Source of the DNA: Microcoleus vaginatus HSN003
Lineage (GTDB): Bacteria > Cyanobacteriota > Cyanobacteriia > Cyanobacteriales > Microcoleaceae
Assembly (NCBI RefSeq): GCF_022701255.1
Contig: NZ_CP031705.1
Span: 6,634,001-6,698,000 of the forward strand
Direction: 5' to 3'
DNA: 64,000 nt
Below are positions 44,990 to 55,634 of this stretch, piece after piece; position 1 is the first letter of the stretch, and each line of letters opens with the position of its first letter. The notes beneath the pieces are model-generated. The model searched no databases, was not told where the DNA came from, and saw only the letters and a list, made by a program, of their open reading frames with translations. Made by a program: the position numbers and the translations under genes.

Positions 44990-45622
44990 ATGGTTAATTG
45001 TGTAGTCCGAAATTGGCAAGGCGAACAAGTTGGAGAAACAACTTTAGAACTGCGCGTAGCCAAAGAAGAAAATGCTTCTCACATCGTTCACAGAGCATTG
45101 ACGCGGCAAATGAATAACGCCCGTCAAGGAAATGCTTCCACCAAAACTCGATCGGAAGTCAGAGGCGGTGGCCGCAAACCCTGGCGTCAAAAAGGCACCG
45201 GCCGAGCCAGAGCAGGTTCGATCCGTTCTCCGCTGTGGCGGGGCGGCGGTGTCATCTTCGGGCCAAAACCGAGAGACTTTGAAGTCAAGATGAACAAAAA
45301 GGAACGCCGTCTCGCTTTGCGGACAGCATTCTTCAGTCGCACCGAAGACATCATTGTGGTTGAAGAATTTGCAGAGCAATTTCAGAGACCGAAAAGCAAA
45401 GAATTGCTGAGTGCGATCGCCCGCTGGGGCATCGAACCCGATACAAAAGTTCTGTTAATCTTGCCAGAACCGCAACTAAACGTCTACTTATCAGGACGCA
45501 ACATCGAATTAGTAAACGTCATCTTGGCAACTTCCCTGAATGTTTACGACGTTCTCGCGGCTGACAAAATTATCGTCACATCTACAGCCATAGCTAAAAT
45601 TCAGGAGATTTACGGTGAGTAA
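44990..45622 (+). CDS. rplD: 50S ribosomal protein L4
   Basis: 210 residues. Core sequence [20 protein letters not shown] and [18 protein letters not shown] forms the exit-tunnel loop. In E. coli L4 also represses the S10 operon; whether that applies here is unknown. Its 3' end overlaps rplW by 8 bp. Confidence 0.97.
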   Translation: MVNCVVRNWQGEQVGETTLELRVAKEENASHIVHRALTRQMNNARQGNASTKTRSEVRGGGRKPWRQKGTGRARAGSIRSPLWRGGGVIFGPKPRDFEVKMNKKERRLALRTAFFSRTEDIIVVEEFAEQFQRPKSKELLSAIARWGIEPDTKVLLILPEPQLNVYLSGRNIELVNVILATSLNVYDVLAADKIIVTSTAIAKIQEIYGE

Positions 45623-45923
45623 AATCGACCCCCGCGACTACGCAGATTTGATCCAGCGTCCGATTCTCACCGAGAAAGCTACCCGAATGATGGAATTAAA
45701 TCAATTCACATTCGACGTAGCCCCCAAAGCGACGAAGCCTCAAATCAAAGCTGCAATCGAAGAACTATTTAAGGTCAAAGTCATCGGCGTCAATACCCAA
45801 AACCCGCCGCGCAAAAAGCGTCGAGTTGGCAAATTCGTCGGCTTTAAACCTTGTTACAAGCGAGCAACCGTAACTCTGACCGACGGAGACTCGATCCGCA
45901 AACTCCTATTCCCAGAAGTTTAG
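45615..45923 (+). CDS. rplW: 50S ribosomal protein L23
   Basis: 102 residues; [20 protein letters not shown] and [20 protein letters not shown] are the family signature. It sits at the tunnel exit and docks trigger factor and SRP. GTG start within the rplD 3' end, so it is translationally coupled. Confidence 0.97.
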   Translation: MSKIDPRDYADLIQRPILTEKATRMMELNQFTFDVAPKATKPQIKAAIEELFKVKVIGVNTQNPPRKKRRVGKFVGFKPCYKRATVTLTDGDSIRKLLFPEV

Positions 45924-46081
45924 GAAATTTGGGATTTTAGATTTTAGATTTTAGATTGCGGTTAACTGGTGAAAATACCAAACCCAGAAAGCTAGCAAGT
46001 TAACTGATAATCGCAAATCTAAAATCCAAAACCGCCAAGTCCTTGCATCCCAAATCTAAAATCTAAAATCTAAAATCGATT
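45924..46081 (+). repeat. Spacer rplW-rplB with TTTTAGA / AAATCTA heptamers
   Basis: TTTTAGA array at 45934-45957 and its reverse complement AAATCTA at 46015-46080, i.e. two inverted heptamer arrays that could pair to make a long stem between the genes. Confidence 0.82.
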
Positions 46082-46945
46082 ATGGGCATCCGTTCTTACC
46101 GACCTTATACCTCCAGCACCCGGGAACAGACCGTCTCGGACTTCGCTGAAATTACCAGATCAGAACCAGAAAAGTCTCTAACCAGCAACAAGCACACCAA
46201 ACAAGGCCGCAACAACCGAGGCGTCATCACCTGTCGCCACCGGGGAGGCGGTCACAAACGGCTTTATAGAGACATCGACTTCCGCCGCGACAAACACAGC
46301 ATTCCCGCTACCGTCAAGGCGATCGAATATGACCCCAATCGCAACGCCCGCATCGCCCTCCTGTTCTACAAAGACGGCGAAAAACGGTACATCTTGCACC
46401 CGCTCAACTTAAACGTCGGTACAGTAATTGTCTCAGGCCCAGACGCGCCGATCGAAATCGGTAACGCCCTCCCCCTGAAGAACATTCCCCTCGGTACCAG
46501 CATCCACAACGTCGAGCTAGTACCTGGAAAAGGCGGACAAATCGTTCGCTCCGCCGGCTCAAGCGCTCAGCTAATGGCAAAAGAAGGTAGCTACGTTACC
46601 CTCAAACTGCCATCCGGTGAACAGCGCAAAGTCCGCGCCGACTGCTACGCCACTATCGGTCAAGTCGGCAACACAGACGCCAGAAACCTCAGCCTCGGCA
46701 AAGCAGGTCGCACCCGCTGGAAAGGTCGCAGACCCACCGTTCGCGGTAGCGTCATGAACCCGGTAGACCACCCGCACGGCGGTGGCGAAGGCAAAGCTCC
46801 TATTGGACGTTCGGGGCCTGTCACTCCTTGGGGTAAACCAGCATTGGGTGCAAAAACTCGACGCAAAAACAAGCGCAGCGACGCTTTAATCGTCCGGCGC
46901 CGCCGGAAATCTTCCAAACGTGGCAAGGGCGGTAGACAAAGTTAG
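46082..46945 (+). CDS. rplB: 50S ribosomal protein L2
   Basis: 287 residues. [20 protein letters not shown] at the N-terminus is cyanobacterial; the C-terminal [20 protein letters not shown] carries the conserved His needed for peptidyl transfer. Binds 23S rRNA domain IV. Confidence 0.98.
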   Translation: MGIRSYRPYTSSTREQTVSDFAEITRSEPEKSLTSNKHTKQGRNNRGVITCRHRGGGHKRLYRDIDFRRDKHSIPATVKAIEYDPNRNARIALLFYKDGEKRYILHPLNLNVGTVIVSGPDAPIEIGNALPLKNIPLGTSIHNVELVPGKGGQIVRSAGSSAQLMAKEGSYVTLKLPSGEQRKVRADCYATIGQVGNTDARNLSLGKAGRTRWKGRRPTVRGSVMNPVDHPHGGGEGKAPIGRSGPVTPWGKPALGAKTRRKNKRSDALIVRRRRKSSKRGKGGRQS

Positions 46946-47058
46946 TCATCAGTCAGCAGTCTTCAGTGCTTAGTTATTAACTGCTAACTAATGACTGAGG
47001 ACTGATGACCAATGACTGCTGAAAGCTGACTAATGACTCCTGAATTACTAAAAAAATC

Positions 47059-47340
47059 ATGTCTCGATCGCTAAAAAAAGGCCCGTTTGTCGCAGATAAT
47101 CTGATGACAAAAATCGAAAAACTCAACGCCGCCGGCCAAAAACAAGTAATTAAAACTTGGTCGCGCTCTTCTACAATCCTGCCCCAAATGGTAGGTCACA
47201 CGATCGCCGTTCACAACGGCAGACAGCACGTACCCGTCTACCTCACAGACCAAATGGTAGGCCACAAACTCGGAGAATTTTCCCCCACTCGTACCTTTAG
47301 AGGTCACGCTAAAAGTGGTGATAAAAAGGCAAAAAGATAG
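47059..47340 (+). CDS. rpsS: 30S ribosomal protein S19
   Basis: 93 residues. [35 protein letters not shown] and [17 protein letters not shown] are standard. It binds the head of 16S rRNA with S13. The 113-bp spacer before it is filled with AGTCATT/ACTAATG-type repeats. Confidence 0.97.
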   Translation: MSRSLKKGPFVADNLMTKIEKLNAAGQKQVIKTWSRSSTILPQMVGHTIAVHNGRQHVPVYLTDQMVGHKLGEFSPTRTFRGHAKSGDKKAKR

Positions 47341-47384
47341 CCGAATTAGGTGATAGGTAATAGGTGGTCGGACAAACTTTTTCC

Positions 47385-47428
47385 CAATTACCAATTACCT
47401 TTTTCCCAATTACCAATTACCAATTACC
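47385..47428 (+). repeat. CAATTAC heptamer array before rplV
   Basis: Five or so ATTACCA units interrupted by CTTTTTCCC, ending about 10 bases before the rplV start codon. Confidence 0.82.
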
Positions 47429-47437
47429 CCAATCGAA

Positions 47438-47797
47438 ATGGTTATAGATACCACATCCGAAATTAAGGCGATCGCCCGTTACATCCGGACATCGCCCTTC
47501 AAAGTGCGCCGAGTCCTCGACCAAATTCGCGGCAAAAGCTACCAAGAAGCGCTGATTTTACTCGAATTCATGCCCTACCGCGCCTGCGAACCAATTGTCA
47601 AAGTTTTGCGATCGGCAGTAGCCAACGCCGAACACAACGCAGGATTGGATAAATCCAAGCTGGTAGTGTCTCAAGCTTACGCAGACCAAGGCCCAGTCCT
47701 CAAACGCTTTAGACCCCGCGCTCAAGGTCGCGCCTACCAAATCCGCAAGCCAACCTGTCACATTACCGTAGTAGTAGCTCCGCTCGTAGAAAACTAA
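47438..47797 (+). CDS. rplV: 50S ribosomal protein L22
   Basis: 119 residues. [20 protein letters not shown] at the N-terminus and the tunnel-lining C-terminal loop [20 protein letters not shown] identify it. It helps line the peptide exit tunnel. No clear Shine-Dalgarno; the heptamer array precedes it. Confidence 0.97.
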   Translation: MVIDTTSEIKAIARYIRTSPFKVRRVLDQIRGKSYQEALILLEFMPYRACEPIVKVLRSAVANAEHNAGLDKSKLVVSQAYADQGPVLKRFRPRAQGRAYQIRKPTCHITVVVAPLVEN

Positions 47798-47854
47798 ACC
47801 AGGGAAAAACGTAATAGGTAATAAACAGCTTAAAGTTGAAAAAAATGGGTAATC

Positions 47855-47897
47855 ACCAATTACCAATTACCAATTACCAATTACCAATTACCAATTA
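47855..47897 (+). repeat. CAATTAC heptamer array before rpsC
   Basis: Six consecutive ATTACCA units, then the rpsC ATG after 14 bases (AACTCATCAACTATT). Confidence 0.88.
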
Positions 47898-47911
47898 ACT
47901 CATCAACTATT

Positions 47912-48640
47912 ATGGGCCAAAAAATACATCCAATTGGTTTTCGCCTCGGCATTACCCAAGAGCACCGCTCTCGCTGGTTTGCTGATCCCAAAAACTATCC
48001 AGAACTCTTGCAAGAAGACTATAAAATTCGCAAGTACGTTCGTAAAACCCTCAGCAATGCTGGGATTTCCTCGGTCCGAATTGAGCGCAAAGCTGATCAA
48101 ATCGACCTAGAAGTGTTCACCGCCAGACCAGGCGTTGTCGTAGGCCGCGGCGGAGCAGGAATCGAAACCTTGCGCGTCGGTTTGCAGCAGCAACTCGGTA
48201 GCAACCGCCAAATCCGCATCAACGTCGTCGAAGTCCAGCGAGTAGACGCCGATGCCACACTGATTGCCGAATACATTGCTCAGCAACTAGAACGGCGCGT
48301 ATCCTTCCGCCGAGTAGTCCGCCAAGCAATCACCCGCGCCCAAAAAGTAGGCATCCAAGGCATCAAAATTCAAGTCAGCGGACGCCTCAACGGCGCAGAA
48401 ATCGCACGTACCGAATGGACGCGCGAAGGAAGAGTCCCCTTGCACACGCTGCGGGCAGACATCGACTACTCCTACTGCACTGCTCAAACCATCTACGGTA
48501 TTCTGGGCATTAAAGTTTGGGTTTTCAAAGGCGAAATTATTCCCGGACAGGAACAAGAGGCTGCACCAAATGCAGCAGTGCCCCGCACCAAACAAAAGCG
48601 CCGCCGCCAGAACTTTGAAGATCGATCGAACGAAGGCTAG
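47912..48640 (+). CDS. rpsC: 30S ribosomal protein S3
   Basis: 242 residues. [20 protein letters not shown] at the N-terminus; KH domain around [21 protein letters not shown]-terminal domain with [20 protein letters not shown]. Part of the mRNA entry site. It has a basic C-terminal tail ([10 protein letters not shown]). Confidence 0.98.
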   Translation: MGQKIHPIGFRLGITQEHRSRWFADPKNYPELLQEDYKIRKYVRKTLSNAGISSVRIERKADQIDLEVFTARPGVVVGRGGAGIETLRVGLQQQLGSNRQIRINVVEVQRVDADATLIAEYIAQQLERRVSFRRVVRQAITRAQKVGIQGIKIQVSGRLNGAEIARTEWTREGRVPLHTLRADIDYSYCTAQTIYGILGIKVWVFKGEIIPGQEQEAAPNAAVPRTKQKRRRQNFEDRSNEG

Positions 48641-48689
48641 CTAATTGTTAACTGTTAGTTGTCACTTGTTAAGTGTCAGTTGTTCCAAA

Positions 48690-48743
48690 CCAATTAGCAA
48701 TTAGCAATCACCAATTACCAATTACCAATTACCAATTACCCAA
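48690..48743 (+). repeat. CAATTAC / CAATTAG heptamer array before rplP
   Basis: Two CAATTAG-type units then about five ATTACCA units, ending 12 bases before the ATG of rplP. The beginning of this spacer has GTTAGTTGTCACTTG-type imperfect repeats. Confidence 0.83.
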
Positions 48744-48755
48744 CTCCCTTTCGCC

Positions 48756-49175
48756 ATGTTAAGCCCTAAAAGAACCAAATTCCGCAAACAACAGCGCGGA
48801 CGAATGAGCGGTGTTGCCACCCGCGGCAACACAGTTAGCTTTGGCGACTTCGCGCTCCAAGCCATCGAACCCGCCTGGATTACTTCCCGCCAAATAGAAG
48901 CCGGACGCCGCGCCATGACCCGCTATATCCGCCGGGGCGGCAAAATCTGGATTCGCATTTTTCCCGACAAACCAGTCACCCAGCGCGCAGCAGAAACCCG
49001 GATGGGTTCTGGTAAAGGCGCACCTGAGTTTTGGGTTGCCGTAGTCAAACCCGGCCGGGTAATGTTTGAAATTGGTGGCGTAACTGAAGAAACTGCGCGC
49101 GAAGCAATGCGTTTGGCATCTTTCAAATTACCAATTAAAACCAAGTTCATCACTCGCGAAGAAGGCCAGTCATAG
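48756..49175 (+). CDS. rplP: 50S ribosomal protein L16
   Basis: 139 residues. [20 protein letters not shown] start, the [20 protein letters not shown] segment and the [20 protein letters not shown] motif are diagnostic. It binds near the A site of 23S rRNA. Confidence 0.98.
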   Translation: MLSPKRTKFRKQQRGRMSGVATRGNTVSFGDFALQAIEPAWITSRQIEAGRRAMTRYIRRGGKIWIRIFPDKPVTQRAAETRMGSGKGAPEFWVAVVKPGRVMFEIGGVTEETAREAMRLASFKLPIKTKFITREEGQS

Positions 49176-49335
49176 CGATAATCGAAGGTAGAAGTAGGTA
49201 GGCATTGGTCAAAATTTTAAACGGCTACAGCAATTTAAAATCGGTCATTCATAACTTTTCTTTCCTTCGACATTCACCATCTAGACAATTCTGTCTTCTG
49301 TCATACCGAGATCGCTAACGAGAAAGCACACAATT

Positions 49336-49650
49336 ATGTCTTTGTCCAAGATTAAAGAAGCTAGAGAATTAAGCGATGCTGCAGTAGCAGAGCAAATTTT
49401 AGCCGTTAAGCGCCAACTAATGGAATTGCGGCTTCAGCAAGCTACCGGCCGCATGGAAAAGCCTCACCTGTTCAAGCATGCCAAACATCGGCTAGCTCAA
49501 TTGATGACAGTTGAACGCGAGCGCCAAATCGTTGCTGAGAAAGAAGCAGCAGCAGCAAAATTAGCCGCATCTAAACAGGTAGCACAGCCTGCTGCAACCG
49601 CAGCAGTCAGCCAAGAGTCAGAAGCAGCCGAGCCGACGATCGCACAGTAG
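49336..49650 (+). CDS. rpmC: 50S ribosomal protein L29 with C-terminal extension
   Basis: 104 residues; residues 1-70 are the normal two-helix L29 (ELSDAAVAEQILAVKRQLME, LRLQQATGRMEKPHLFKHAK). The final 35 residues are an Ala/Gln/Glu-rich tail not needed for the fold. The family is usually 60-75 residues. L29 is at the tunnel exit, so the tail may face nascent-chain factors. Confidence 0.95.
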   Translation: MSLSKIKEARELSDAAVAEQILAVKRQLMELRLQQATGRMEKPHLFKHAKHRLAQLMTVERERQIVAEKEAAAAKLAASKQVAQPAATAAVSQESEAAEPTIAQ

Positions 49651-49687
49651 CTAAAAAAAGTCAATTGCACAACAAAAATAGGTAGCT

Positions 49688-49936
49688 ATGGCAATTAAAG
49701 AACGAGTTGGCGTAGTAGTCAGCGACAAGATGGATAAAACCGTCGTGGTAGCAATCGAAAACCGCTCCTCCCACACCAAATACGGCAAAATCGTAGTCCG
49801 CACCAAGCGCTACAAAGCTCATGACGAAGAAAATCAGTGCAAATCGGGCGATCGTGTCCGCATCACTGAAACTCGCCCCCTGAGCAAAACCAAACGCTGG
49901 ACGGTTGCTGAGATTTTCGGGACAAAAAACGGCTAA
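49688..49936 (+). CDS. rpsQ: 30S ribosomal protein S17
   Basis: 82 residues, OB fold. [20 protein letters not shown], then [15 protein letters not shown]. An early-assembly 16S rRNA-binding protein. Followed by a CAACAGT-repeat spacer. Confidence 0.97.
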   Translation: MAIKERVGVVVSDKMDKTVVVAIENRSSHTKYGKIVVRTKRYKAHDEENQCKSGDRVRITETRPLSKTKRWTVAEIFGTKNG

Positions 49937-50044
49937 CAGTTAATTGCGACATCGCGATCTCCCGATCGAAAATTAACAATCAACTAGCAGTCAAAAGTCA
50001 ACAGTCAACAGTTAACACTCAACAGTTAACACTCAACAATCACC

Positions 50045-50413
50045 ATGATTCAACCCCAGACATACCTCAATGTCGCCGACAATAGCGGAGCCCGCAAACT
50101 GATGTGCATCCGCGTATTGGGAGGCGGCAACCGCCGCTACGGCGGAGTCGGCGATGTCATCATTGCCGTCGTCAAAGATGCCATCCCCAACATGGCAGTC
50201 AAAAAATCAGATGTCGTTCGGGCCGTCATTGTCAGAACCCGCAAAGGCCTGCGCCGCGACAGTGGCATGAGCATTCGTTTTGACGATAACGCCGCCGTTA
50301 TTATCAACGTAGACGGCAACCCCAAAGGCACTCGCGTCTTCGGCCCCGTCGCCCGCGAACTGCGCGACAAAAACTTTACTAAAATCGTTTCCTTAGCCCC
50401 GGAGGTACTTTAA
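50045..50413 (+). CDS. rplN: 50S ribosomal protein L14
   Basis: 122 residues. [20 protein letters not shown] and [19 protein letters not shown] plus the C-terminal [20 protein letters not shown]. It binds 23S rRNA and the silencing factor RsfS in other bacteria. The stop is one base from the rplX start. Confidence 0.98.
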   Translation: MIQPQTYLNVADNSGARKLMCIRVLGGGNRRYGGVGDVIIAVVKDAIPNMAVKKSDVVRAVIVRTRKGLRRDSGMSIRFDDNAAVIINVDGNPKGTRVFGPVARELRDKNFTKIVSLAPEVL

Positions 50414-50414
50414 A

Positions 50415-50777
50415 ATGTACGGAAAAAAGGGTAAACCAACTAGCGAACCGCAGCGCTACAGAATGCACGTCAAAGCAGGCGACACCGTGCAAATAATTAC
50501 TGGCAAGGAGAAAGGAAAAGTCGGAGAAATCTTAAAGACATATCCTAAAGTCAGCAAAGTAATTGTTAAAGGTGTAAACATTAGAACCAAGCACGTCAAG
50601 CCGCAGCAAGAGGGAGAGTCCGGGAAAATACTCACGTTTGAGGCTCCCATTCACAGCTCAAATGTCATGCACTATTCCGAAAAAGAAAAAATAGCCAGCC
50701 GCGTTTGCTATACATTTAGCGAAGACGGCCGGAAACTGCGACAGCTCAAAAAAACTGGAGAAATCATCGATCAATAG
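50415..50777 (+). CDS. rplX: 50S ribosomal protein L24
   Basis: 120 residues, KOW domain at residues about 16-50 ([20 protein letters not shown]) and [18 protein letters not shown]. Initiates 50S assembly at the 5' end of 23S rRNA. Tightly linked to rplN; an AGGAGG-like GGAGGTAC lies right before the start. Confidence 0.97.
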   Translation: MYGKKGKPTSEPQRYRMHVKAGDTVQIITGKEKGKVGEILKTYPKVSKVIVKGVNIRTKHVKPQQEGESGKILTFEAPIHSSNVMHYSEKEKIASRVCYTFSEDGRKLRQLKKTGEIIDQ

Positions 50778-50912
50778 TGATTGGTTATCAGTCATCAGTC
50801 ATTAGTCCGACTTCTGACAAGTGACTTCTCAACTAATAACTAACATCGGTGAGACTGACCAGCGACAAATTCCCTGACCAAGCCCAGGGACAGTTAACGA
50901 AACACAAAAACT

Positions 50913-51458
50913 ATGCCGGACAAACTCAAGGTTCTTTATCAAGGAAAAATCGTTCCCACACTGATGGATCAGTTTAAATATACTAATATCCATCAGGTTC
51001 CCAAACTCGTCAAAGTCACAGTGAACCGCGGTTTGGGAGAAGCATCTCAAAACGCTAAGGCACTGGATTCGTCGATCAACGAAATTGGCATCATCACCGG
51101 GCAAAAACCAGTGGTGACGCGGGCGAAAAAAGCGATCGCAGGCTTCAAAATCCGCAAAGGAGTACCCGTCGGCGTTATGGTGACGCTGCGCGGCGATCGG
51201 ATGTACGATTTTCTCGATCGGCTGATCAACCTTGCACTCCCCCGAATTCGGGACTTCCGCGGGATCAGCCCCAAAAGCTTCGACGGGCGCGGCAACTACA
51301 GCTTGGGTCTGAGAGAACAGCTAATTTTTCCAGAAATAGAATATGACCGCATCGATCAAATTCGAGGCATGGACATTTCAATTATCACCACAGCAAACAC
51401 CGACGAAGAAGGACGCGCCTTGCTTAAAGAAATGGGAATGCCGTTCCGGGACAACTAA
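50913..51458 (+). CDS. rplE: 50S ribosomal protein L5
   Basis: 181 residues. The N-terminus [39 protein letters not shown] and [20 protein letters not shown] identify it. Binds 5S rRNA and the P-site tRNA. Confidence 0.98.
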   Translation: MPDKLKVLYQGKIVPTLMDQFKYTNIHQVPKLVKVTVNRGLGEASQNAKALDSSINEIGIITGQKPVVTRAKKAIAGFKIRKGVPVGVMVTLRGDRMYDFLDRLINLALPRIRDFRGISPKSFDGRGNYSLGLREQLIFPEIEYDRIDQIRGMDISIITTANTDEEGRALLKEMGMPFRDN

Positions 51459-51480
51459 GCACTAGAGTAAGAAGCAAAAG

Positions 51481-51885
51481 ATGGCAGCTAACGATACCAT
51501 AGCAGATATGTTGACGCGCATTCGCAATTCTTGCATGGCGCGCCACCAAACAACGCAAATTCCAGCTACAAAAATGACCCGCAGCATCGCCCAAGTCCTC
51601 AAAAGTGAAGGCTTCATCGGCGAATTTGAAGAAGCAGAAGCAGAAGGGATCAAGAGACATTTAGTGCTTTCTCTAAAGTACAAAGGTAAAACTCGCAAGC
51701 CCATTATCACGGCACTTAAGCGAGTCAGCAAACCAGGACTGCGCGTTTACTCGAACCGTAAAGAATTGCCCAGAGTATTAGGCGGAATTGGCATTGCCAT
51801 TATTTCCACCTCCAGCGGCATTATGACCGATCGAGAAGCTCGACGCCAAGGTTTGGGCGGTGAAGTGCTTTGTTATGTTTGGTAG
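51481..51885 (+). CDS. rpsH: 30S ribosomal protein S8
   Basis: 134 residues. [19 protein letters not shown] at the start, [20 protein letters not shown] at the end. In E. coli S8 represses the spc operon; regulation here is not visible. A ribosome-binding AAGAAGCAAAAG precedes it, 22 bp after rplE. Confidence 0.98.
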   Translation: MAANDTIADMLTRIRNSCMARHQTTQIPATKMTRSIAQVLKSEGFIGEFEEAEAEGIKRHLVLSLKYKGKTRKPIITALKRVSKPGLRVYSNRKELPRVLGGIGIAIISTSSGIMTDREARRQGLGGEVLCYVW

Positions 51886-52007
51886 TCATTAGTCATTAGT
51901 CATTAGTCACGGGTCGTTGGCAACAGACTCAAAAATCAATAACTAAGGACTAATAACTAAAGATTAATCATCAAGGACTAATAACTAGAAACAAAGGACA
52001 AAAAACT

Positions 52008-52556
52008 ATGTCGCGAATTGGCAAGCGTCCGATTAGCATTCCCAATAAAGTCACCATCACCCTAGACGGTCAAAAAGTAGCCGTCAAAGGCCCTAAAGGT
52101 GAACTTTCCCGAGTTATCCCAGCCGAAATCCTCATGGGACTAGAAGGCGAGACTTTACTCGTTACCCGCCGAGACGAATCTCGCGTCGCCAGACAACTGC
52201 ACGGCTTGTGCCGCACTCTAGTCGCCAATATGGTCGAAGGTGTATCCCAAGGTTTTCAGCGGCGCCTCGAAATTATCGGCACAGGTTATCGGGCACAGGT
52301 TCAAGGACGGAACCTGATTTTAAACGTCGGTTACAGCAAACCCGTTGAAATGCCCCCTCCAGAAGGCATCACAATGGCAGTTGAAGGCAACACCAACGTC
52401 ATTGTCTCCGGCATTGACAAAGAACTCGTAGGCAATACAGCAGCCCGCATCCGCGCAGTGCGTCCGCCAGAAGTCTATAAAGGCAAAGGCATTCGCTACA
52501 GCGGCGAAGTCGTCCGGCGCAAAGCTGGTAAAACAGGCAAAACAGGTAAGAAGTAA
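52008..52556 (+). CDS. rplF: 50S ribosomal protein L6
   Basis: 182 residues, two alpha/beta repeats. [21 protein letters not shown]-terminal domain with [20 protein letters not shown]. Binds near the sarcin-ricin loop. The preceding 122-bp spacer has CATTAGT units and AACTAAGGACTAAT repeats. Confidence 0.98.
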   Translation: MSRIGKRPISIPNKVTITLDGQKVAVKGPKGELSRVIPAEILMGLEGETLLVTRRDESRVARQLHGLCRTLVANMVEGVSQGFQRRLEIIGTGYRAQVQGRNLILNVGYSKPVEMPPPEGITMAVEGNTNVIVSGIDKELVGNTAARIRAVRPPEVYKGKGIRYSGEVVRRKAGKTGKTGKK

Positions 52557-52558
52557 CA

Positions 52559-52921
52559 ATGAAGCTTACTCGCAAAGAATCAGTCCACCGCAGACACCGC
52601 CGTGTTCGGCGCAAGGTGTTCGGCACCTCCGAACGCCCCAGACTCGCGGTATTTCGATCAGAGCAGCACATCTACGCTCAAGTAATCGACGACACCGCCC
52701 AGCATACTTTGGCTGCCGCGTCAACCCTCGATCCCGAATTGAAGTCAAATCTCAGTTCTGGTGGCAACTGCTCCGCGAGCGCCCAAGTCGGTCAGTTGAT
52801 TGCCAAACGCTGTTCCAGCGCTGGCATAGTCAAAGTCGTATTCGATCGCGGGGGCAACCTCTATCACGGTCGTGTCAAAGCCCTCGCAGAAGCAGCTCGC
52901 GAAGCGGGGTTAGACTTCTAG
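52559..52921 (+). CDS. rplR: 50S ribosomal protein L18
   Basis: 120 residues. [38 protein letters not shown] and [20 protein letters not shown]. Binds 5S rRNA. It starts two bases after the rplF stop with the ribosome-binding site (AGGTAAGAAG) inside rplF. Confidence 0.98.
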   Translation: MKLTRKESVHRRHRRVRRKVFGTSERPRLAVFRSEQHIYAQVIDDTAQHTLAAASTLDPELKSNLSSGGNCSASAQVGQLIAKRCSSAGIVKVVFDRGGNLYHGRVKALAEAAREAGLDF

Positions 52922-53083
52922 AGGGGGTAATGGGTAGCGGGTAATGAGTAATTAAAAAGTAAAAAGTCAAAAGTTGAAAGTGAAAAGGCCAAATCCAGAT
53001 TTCTTCTATTTTTACTTTTTACTCAAACAATTACCATTTGCCGATCGCCTTTCACCAACTACTAATTCCCACAGGACAAAACT

Positions 53084-53629
53084 ATGGCAGAACAAAAAGA
53101 ACAGCGCAACAAGAAAAAAAGCAGCAGTAACAAAACACGCGAAAAAGAATCCGAATGGCAAGAACGGGTCGTTCAGATCCGGCGCGTTACTAAAGTAGTC
53201 AAAGGTGGTAAAAAACTTAGCTTCCGCGCCATAGTCATTATCGGCAACGAACGCGGCCAAGTTGGAGTAGGAGTCGGCAAAGCTAGCGACGTAATCGGTG
53301 CCGTTAAAAAAGGCGTCGCTGACGGCAAAAAGCACCTCATTGAAGTCCCCCTCACCAAATCTAACTCCATCCCTCACCCCATCAACGGTGACGGTGGCGG
53401 AGCTAAAGTCATGATGCGACCGGCCGCTCCGGGAACCGGGGTAATTGCAGGGGGAGCTGTGCGAACAGTTCTCGAACTAGCAGGAGTCCGCAACATCTTA
53501 GCCAAACAGCTAGGTTCTGGAAATCCCTTAAACAACGCCCGAGCCGCAGTCAATGCCCTCTCCACCCTCCGCACCTTGTCCGAAGTTGCTCAAGAGCGCG
53601 GAATTCCAGTAGAAAACCTCTACGGTTAG
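53084..53629 (+). CDS. rpsE: 30S ribosomal protein S5
   Basis: 181 residues. An N-terminal Lys/Glu/Asn-rich extension of about 25 residues, then [20 protein letters not shown] and the double-stranded RNA-binding-like core [38 protein letters not shown]. Involved in decoding accuracy. Confidence 0.98.
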   Translation: MAEQKEQRNKKKSSSNKTREKESEWQERVVQIRRVTKVVKGGKKLSFRAIVIIGNERGQVGVGVGKASDVIGAVKKGVADGKKHLIEVPLTKSNSIPHPINGDGGGAKVMMRPAAPGTGVIAGGAVRTVLELAGVRNILAKQLGSGNPLNNARAAVNALSTLRTLSEVAQERGIPVENLYG

Positions 53630-53744
53630 GGCACGCGAGAATGGGAAACTGTAAGTTTTGAGTGTTAAGTGCTGGCGTGGAAAATAAAAACATCCCCAAC
53701 TCAAAACTCACGCACTCAAAACTACTGCGTACCCGCTCTCTAAA

Positions 53745-53771
53745 TACCAATTACCAATTACCAATTACTAA
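53745..53771 (+). repeat. ATTACCA heptamer array before rplO
   Basis: Three to four ATTACCA units ending 6 bases before the true rplO ATG; the repeat is also open in frame with rplO, which makes a longer false N-terminus possible. Confidence 0.8.
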
Positions 53772-53775
53772 AACT

Positions 53776-54222
53776 ATGAGATTGCAAGACGCCCGACCCA
53801 AAGCAGGCTCCCAAAAGCGCCCCCGACGCTTGGGCAGAGGTATTTCTGCCGGTCAAGGCGCGAGCTCCGGCAAAGGGATGCGCGGTCAAAAATCTAGAGC
53901 CGGTAGCGGCACTAGACCCGGTTTTGAAGGAGGTCAAAATCCTCTCTACCGCCGTCTCCCCAAGTTGAAAAGCTTCCCTCTAGTGAACCGGAAAGAGTAC
54001 ACTACCATTAATGTAAGTAAATTAGCATCGCTGCCAGCAAACACCGAAGTTACTCTCACCTCTTTGATCGAAGCAAAAATTGTCACCACAGACGACGGGC
54101 CGCTGAAAATCTTAGGAGATGGTGAATTGAATGTACCTTTGCAAGTGCGCGCCTCGGCTTTTACCGCAGGTGCTCGCACCAAAATTGAAGCCGCAGGCGG
54201 AAGTTGCGAATTAGTTGCGTGA
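53776..54222 (+). CDS. rplO: 50S ribosomal protein L15
   Basis: 148 residues. The frame extends upstream to 53662, but the added residues only translate repeat DNA; the conserved start [20 protein letters not shown] is at 53776. Then [20 protein letters not shown], typical of L15. Binds 23S rRNA late in assembly. Confidence 0.97.
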   Translation: MRLQDARPKAGSQKRPRRLGRGISAGQGASSGKGMRGQKSRAGSGTRPGFEGGQNPLYRRLPKLKSFPLVNRKEYTTINVSKLASLPANTEVTLTSLIEAKIVTTDDGPLKILGDGELNVPLQVRASAFTAGARTKIEAAGGSCELVA

Positions 54223-54324
54223 AGATTTGAGGTTTGAGAGTCTGTCCAAATCTCAAATCCTCAAGCTTGCTATCAGAAAATGATTTAGCCGAAAATCCCA
54301 AATCTAAAATCCAAAATCGTAACT

Positions 54325-55629
54325 ATGGACGTTAGTAGAGAGAAAGCGCCAACTGCACAAGAGACTTTAATGCAGATGGCTCAAGCTGCTGGTTTGCGAG
54401 GCCGCATCCTCGTAACCATTGGCTTACTGATTTTAGTACGCCTGGGTGTCCACTTGCCAGTCCCCGGCATCGATCGAGTCGCCTTTGCCCAAAACGTCCA
54501 AAATAGCCCTTTAATTGGCTTTCTGGACTTGTTCTCAGGAGGCGGCTTGTCAGCTTTGGGGATTTTCGCGTTGGGGATTTTGCCCTACATTAATGCTTCA
54601 ATTATTGTGCAACTTCTAACTGCGGCTCTGCCAAGCTTAGAAGACTTGCAGAAAAATGAAGGAGAAGCAGGGCGGCGCAAGATTTCTCAAATTACTCGCT
54701 ACGTGTCTTTGGGCTGGGCCATTCTGCAAAGTATTGGCATTGCGATTTGGGTCAGCCCTTTTGCTCAATCTCCATCGCCTTTATTCATAGCACAAACTGC
54801 TTTGGCTCTGACAGCAGGTTCAATGTTTGTAATGTGGATATCGGAAGTGGTGACGGAACGAGGTATCGGGAACGGAGCGTCGCTACTGATTTTTATCAAT
54901 ATTGTGTCGGTATTGCCGCGCTCCTTGGGACAAACTTTTGAATTGGCTCAAAGCGGGGACACGCAAGTTGTCGGCCGCGTAGTCGTTCTGCTGCTGGTCT
55001 TTTTGGTAACGATTGTCGGGATTGTTTTTGTTCAGGAAGGTACTCGCCGGATTCCGATTATTTCTGCCCGTCGCCAAGTCGGCCGCAAAGTTTATCGGGA
55101 GAGCCGGAGTTATCTGCCCCTGCGCTTGAATCAAGGCGGAGTGATGCCGATTATTTTTGCATCTTCGGTGCTGATTGTGCCTTCTTTCCTCGCTCAGTCT
55201 CTCAATAACCCGTTTTTGGTTCAAGTTGCTAATGTTTTGAGGCCGGACGGGCCAGCGCCTTGGGCTTACGCGCTGTTTTATCTGACTTTGATTCTGTTCT
55301 TCAGCTATTTCTACGCTTCGTTGATTGTCAACCCCGTAGATATGTCTCAGAACTTGAAGAAAATGGGCGCCAGCATTCCTGGAATTCGTCCGGGTCAGAA
55401 AACCAGCGATTATGTGGAGAAGGTTTTGAACCGTTTGACTTTCTTGGGAGCGATATTTCTCGGTCTGGTGGCCATTGTACCAACTGCTGTAGAAAGCGCG
55501 ATCGGTGTGCAAACTTTTAGAGGTTTTGGCGCAACTTCCCTACTGATTCTAGTAGGTGTGGCGATCGAAACTGCTAAGCAAATTCAAACTTACGTCATCT
55601 CCCAACGATATGAAGGAATGGTGAAGTAA
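54325..55629 (+). CDS. secY: Protein translocase subunit SecY
   Basis: 434 residues, ten membrane helices. GRILVTIGLLILVRLGVHLP (TM1), plug region with FLDLFSGGGLSALGIFALGI, the loop LQKNEGEAGRRKISQITRY, and the ribosome-facing loops RRQVGRKVYRESRSYLPLRL. Forms the SecYEG pore for export and insertion; in cyanobacteria it serves both plasma and thylakoid membranes. Follows rplO as in most bacteria. Confidence 0.98.
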   Translation: MDVSREKAPTAQETLMQMAQAAGLRGRILVTIGLLILVRLGVHLPVPGIDRVAFAQNVQNSPLIGFLDLFSGGGLSALGIFALGILPYINASIIVQLLTAALPSLEDLQKNEGEAGRRKISQITRYVSLGWAILQSIGIAIWVSPFAQSPSPLFIAQTALALTAGSMFVMWISEVVTERGIGNGASLLIFINIVSVLPRSLGQTFELAQSGDTQVVGRVVVLLLVFLVTIVGIVFVQEGTRRIPIISARRQVGRKVYRESRSYLPLRLNQGGVMPIIFASSVLIVPSFLAQSLNNPFLVQVANVLRPDGPAPWAYALFYLTLILFFSYFYASLIVNPVDMSQNLKKMGASIPGIRPGQKTSDYVEKVLNRLTFLGAIFLGLVAIVPTAVESAIGVQTFRGFGATSLLILVGVAIETAKQIQTYVISQRYEGMVK

Positions 55630-55634
55630 TCGCA

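Noticed and set aside
54883-55512. 209-codon minus-strand frame opposite secY
   Set aside because: Shadow of secY with no recognisable features of its own.
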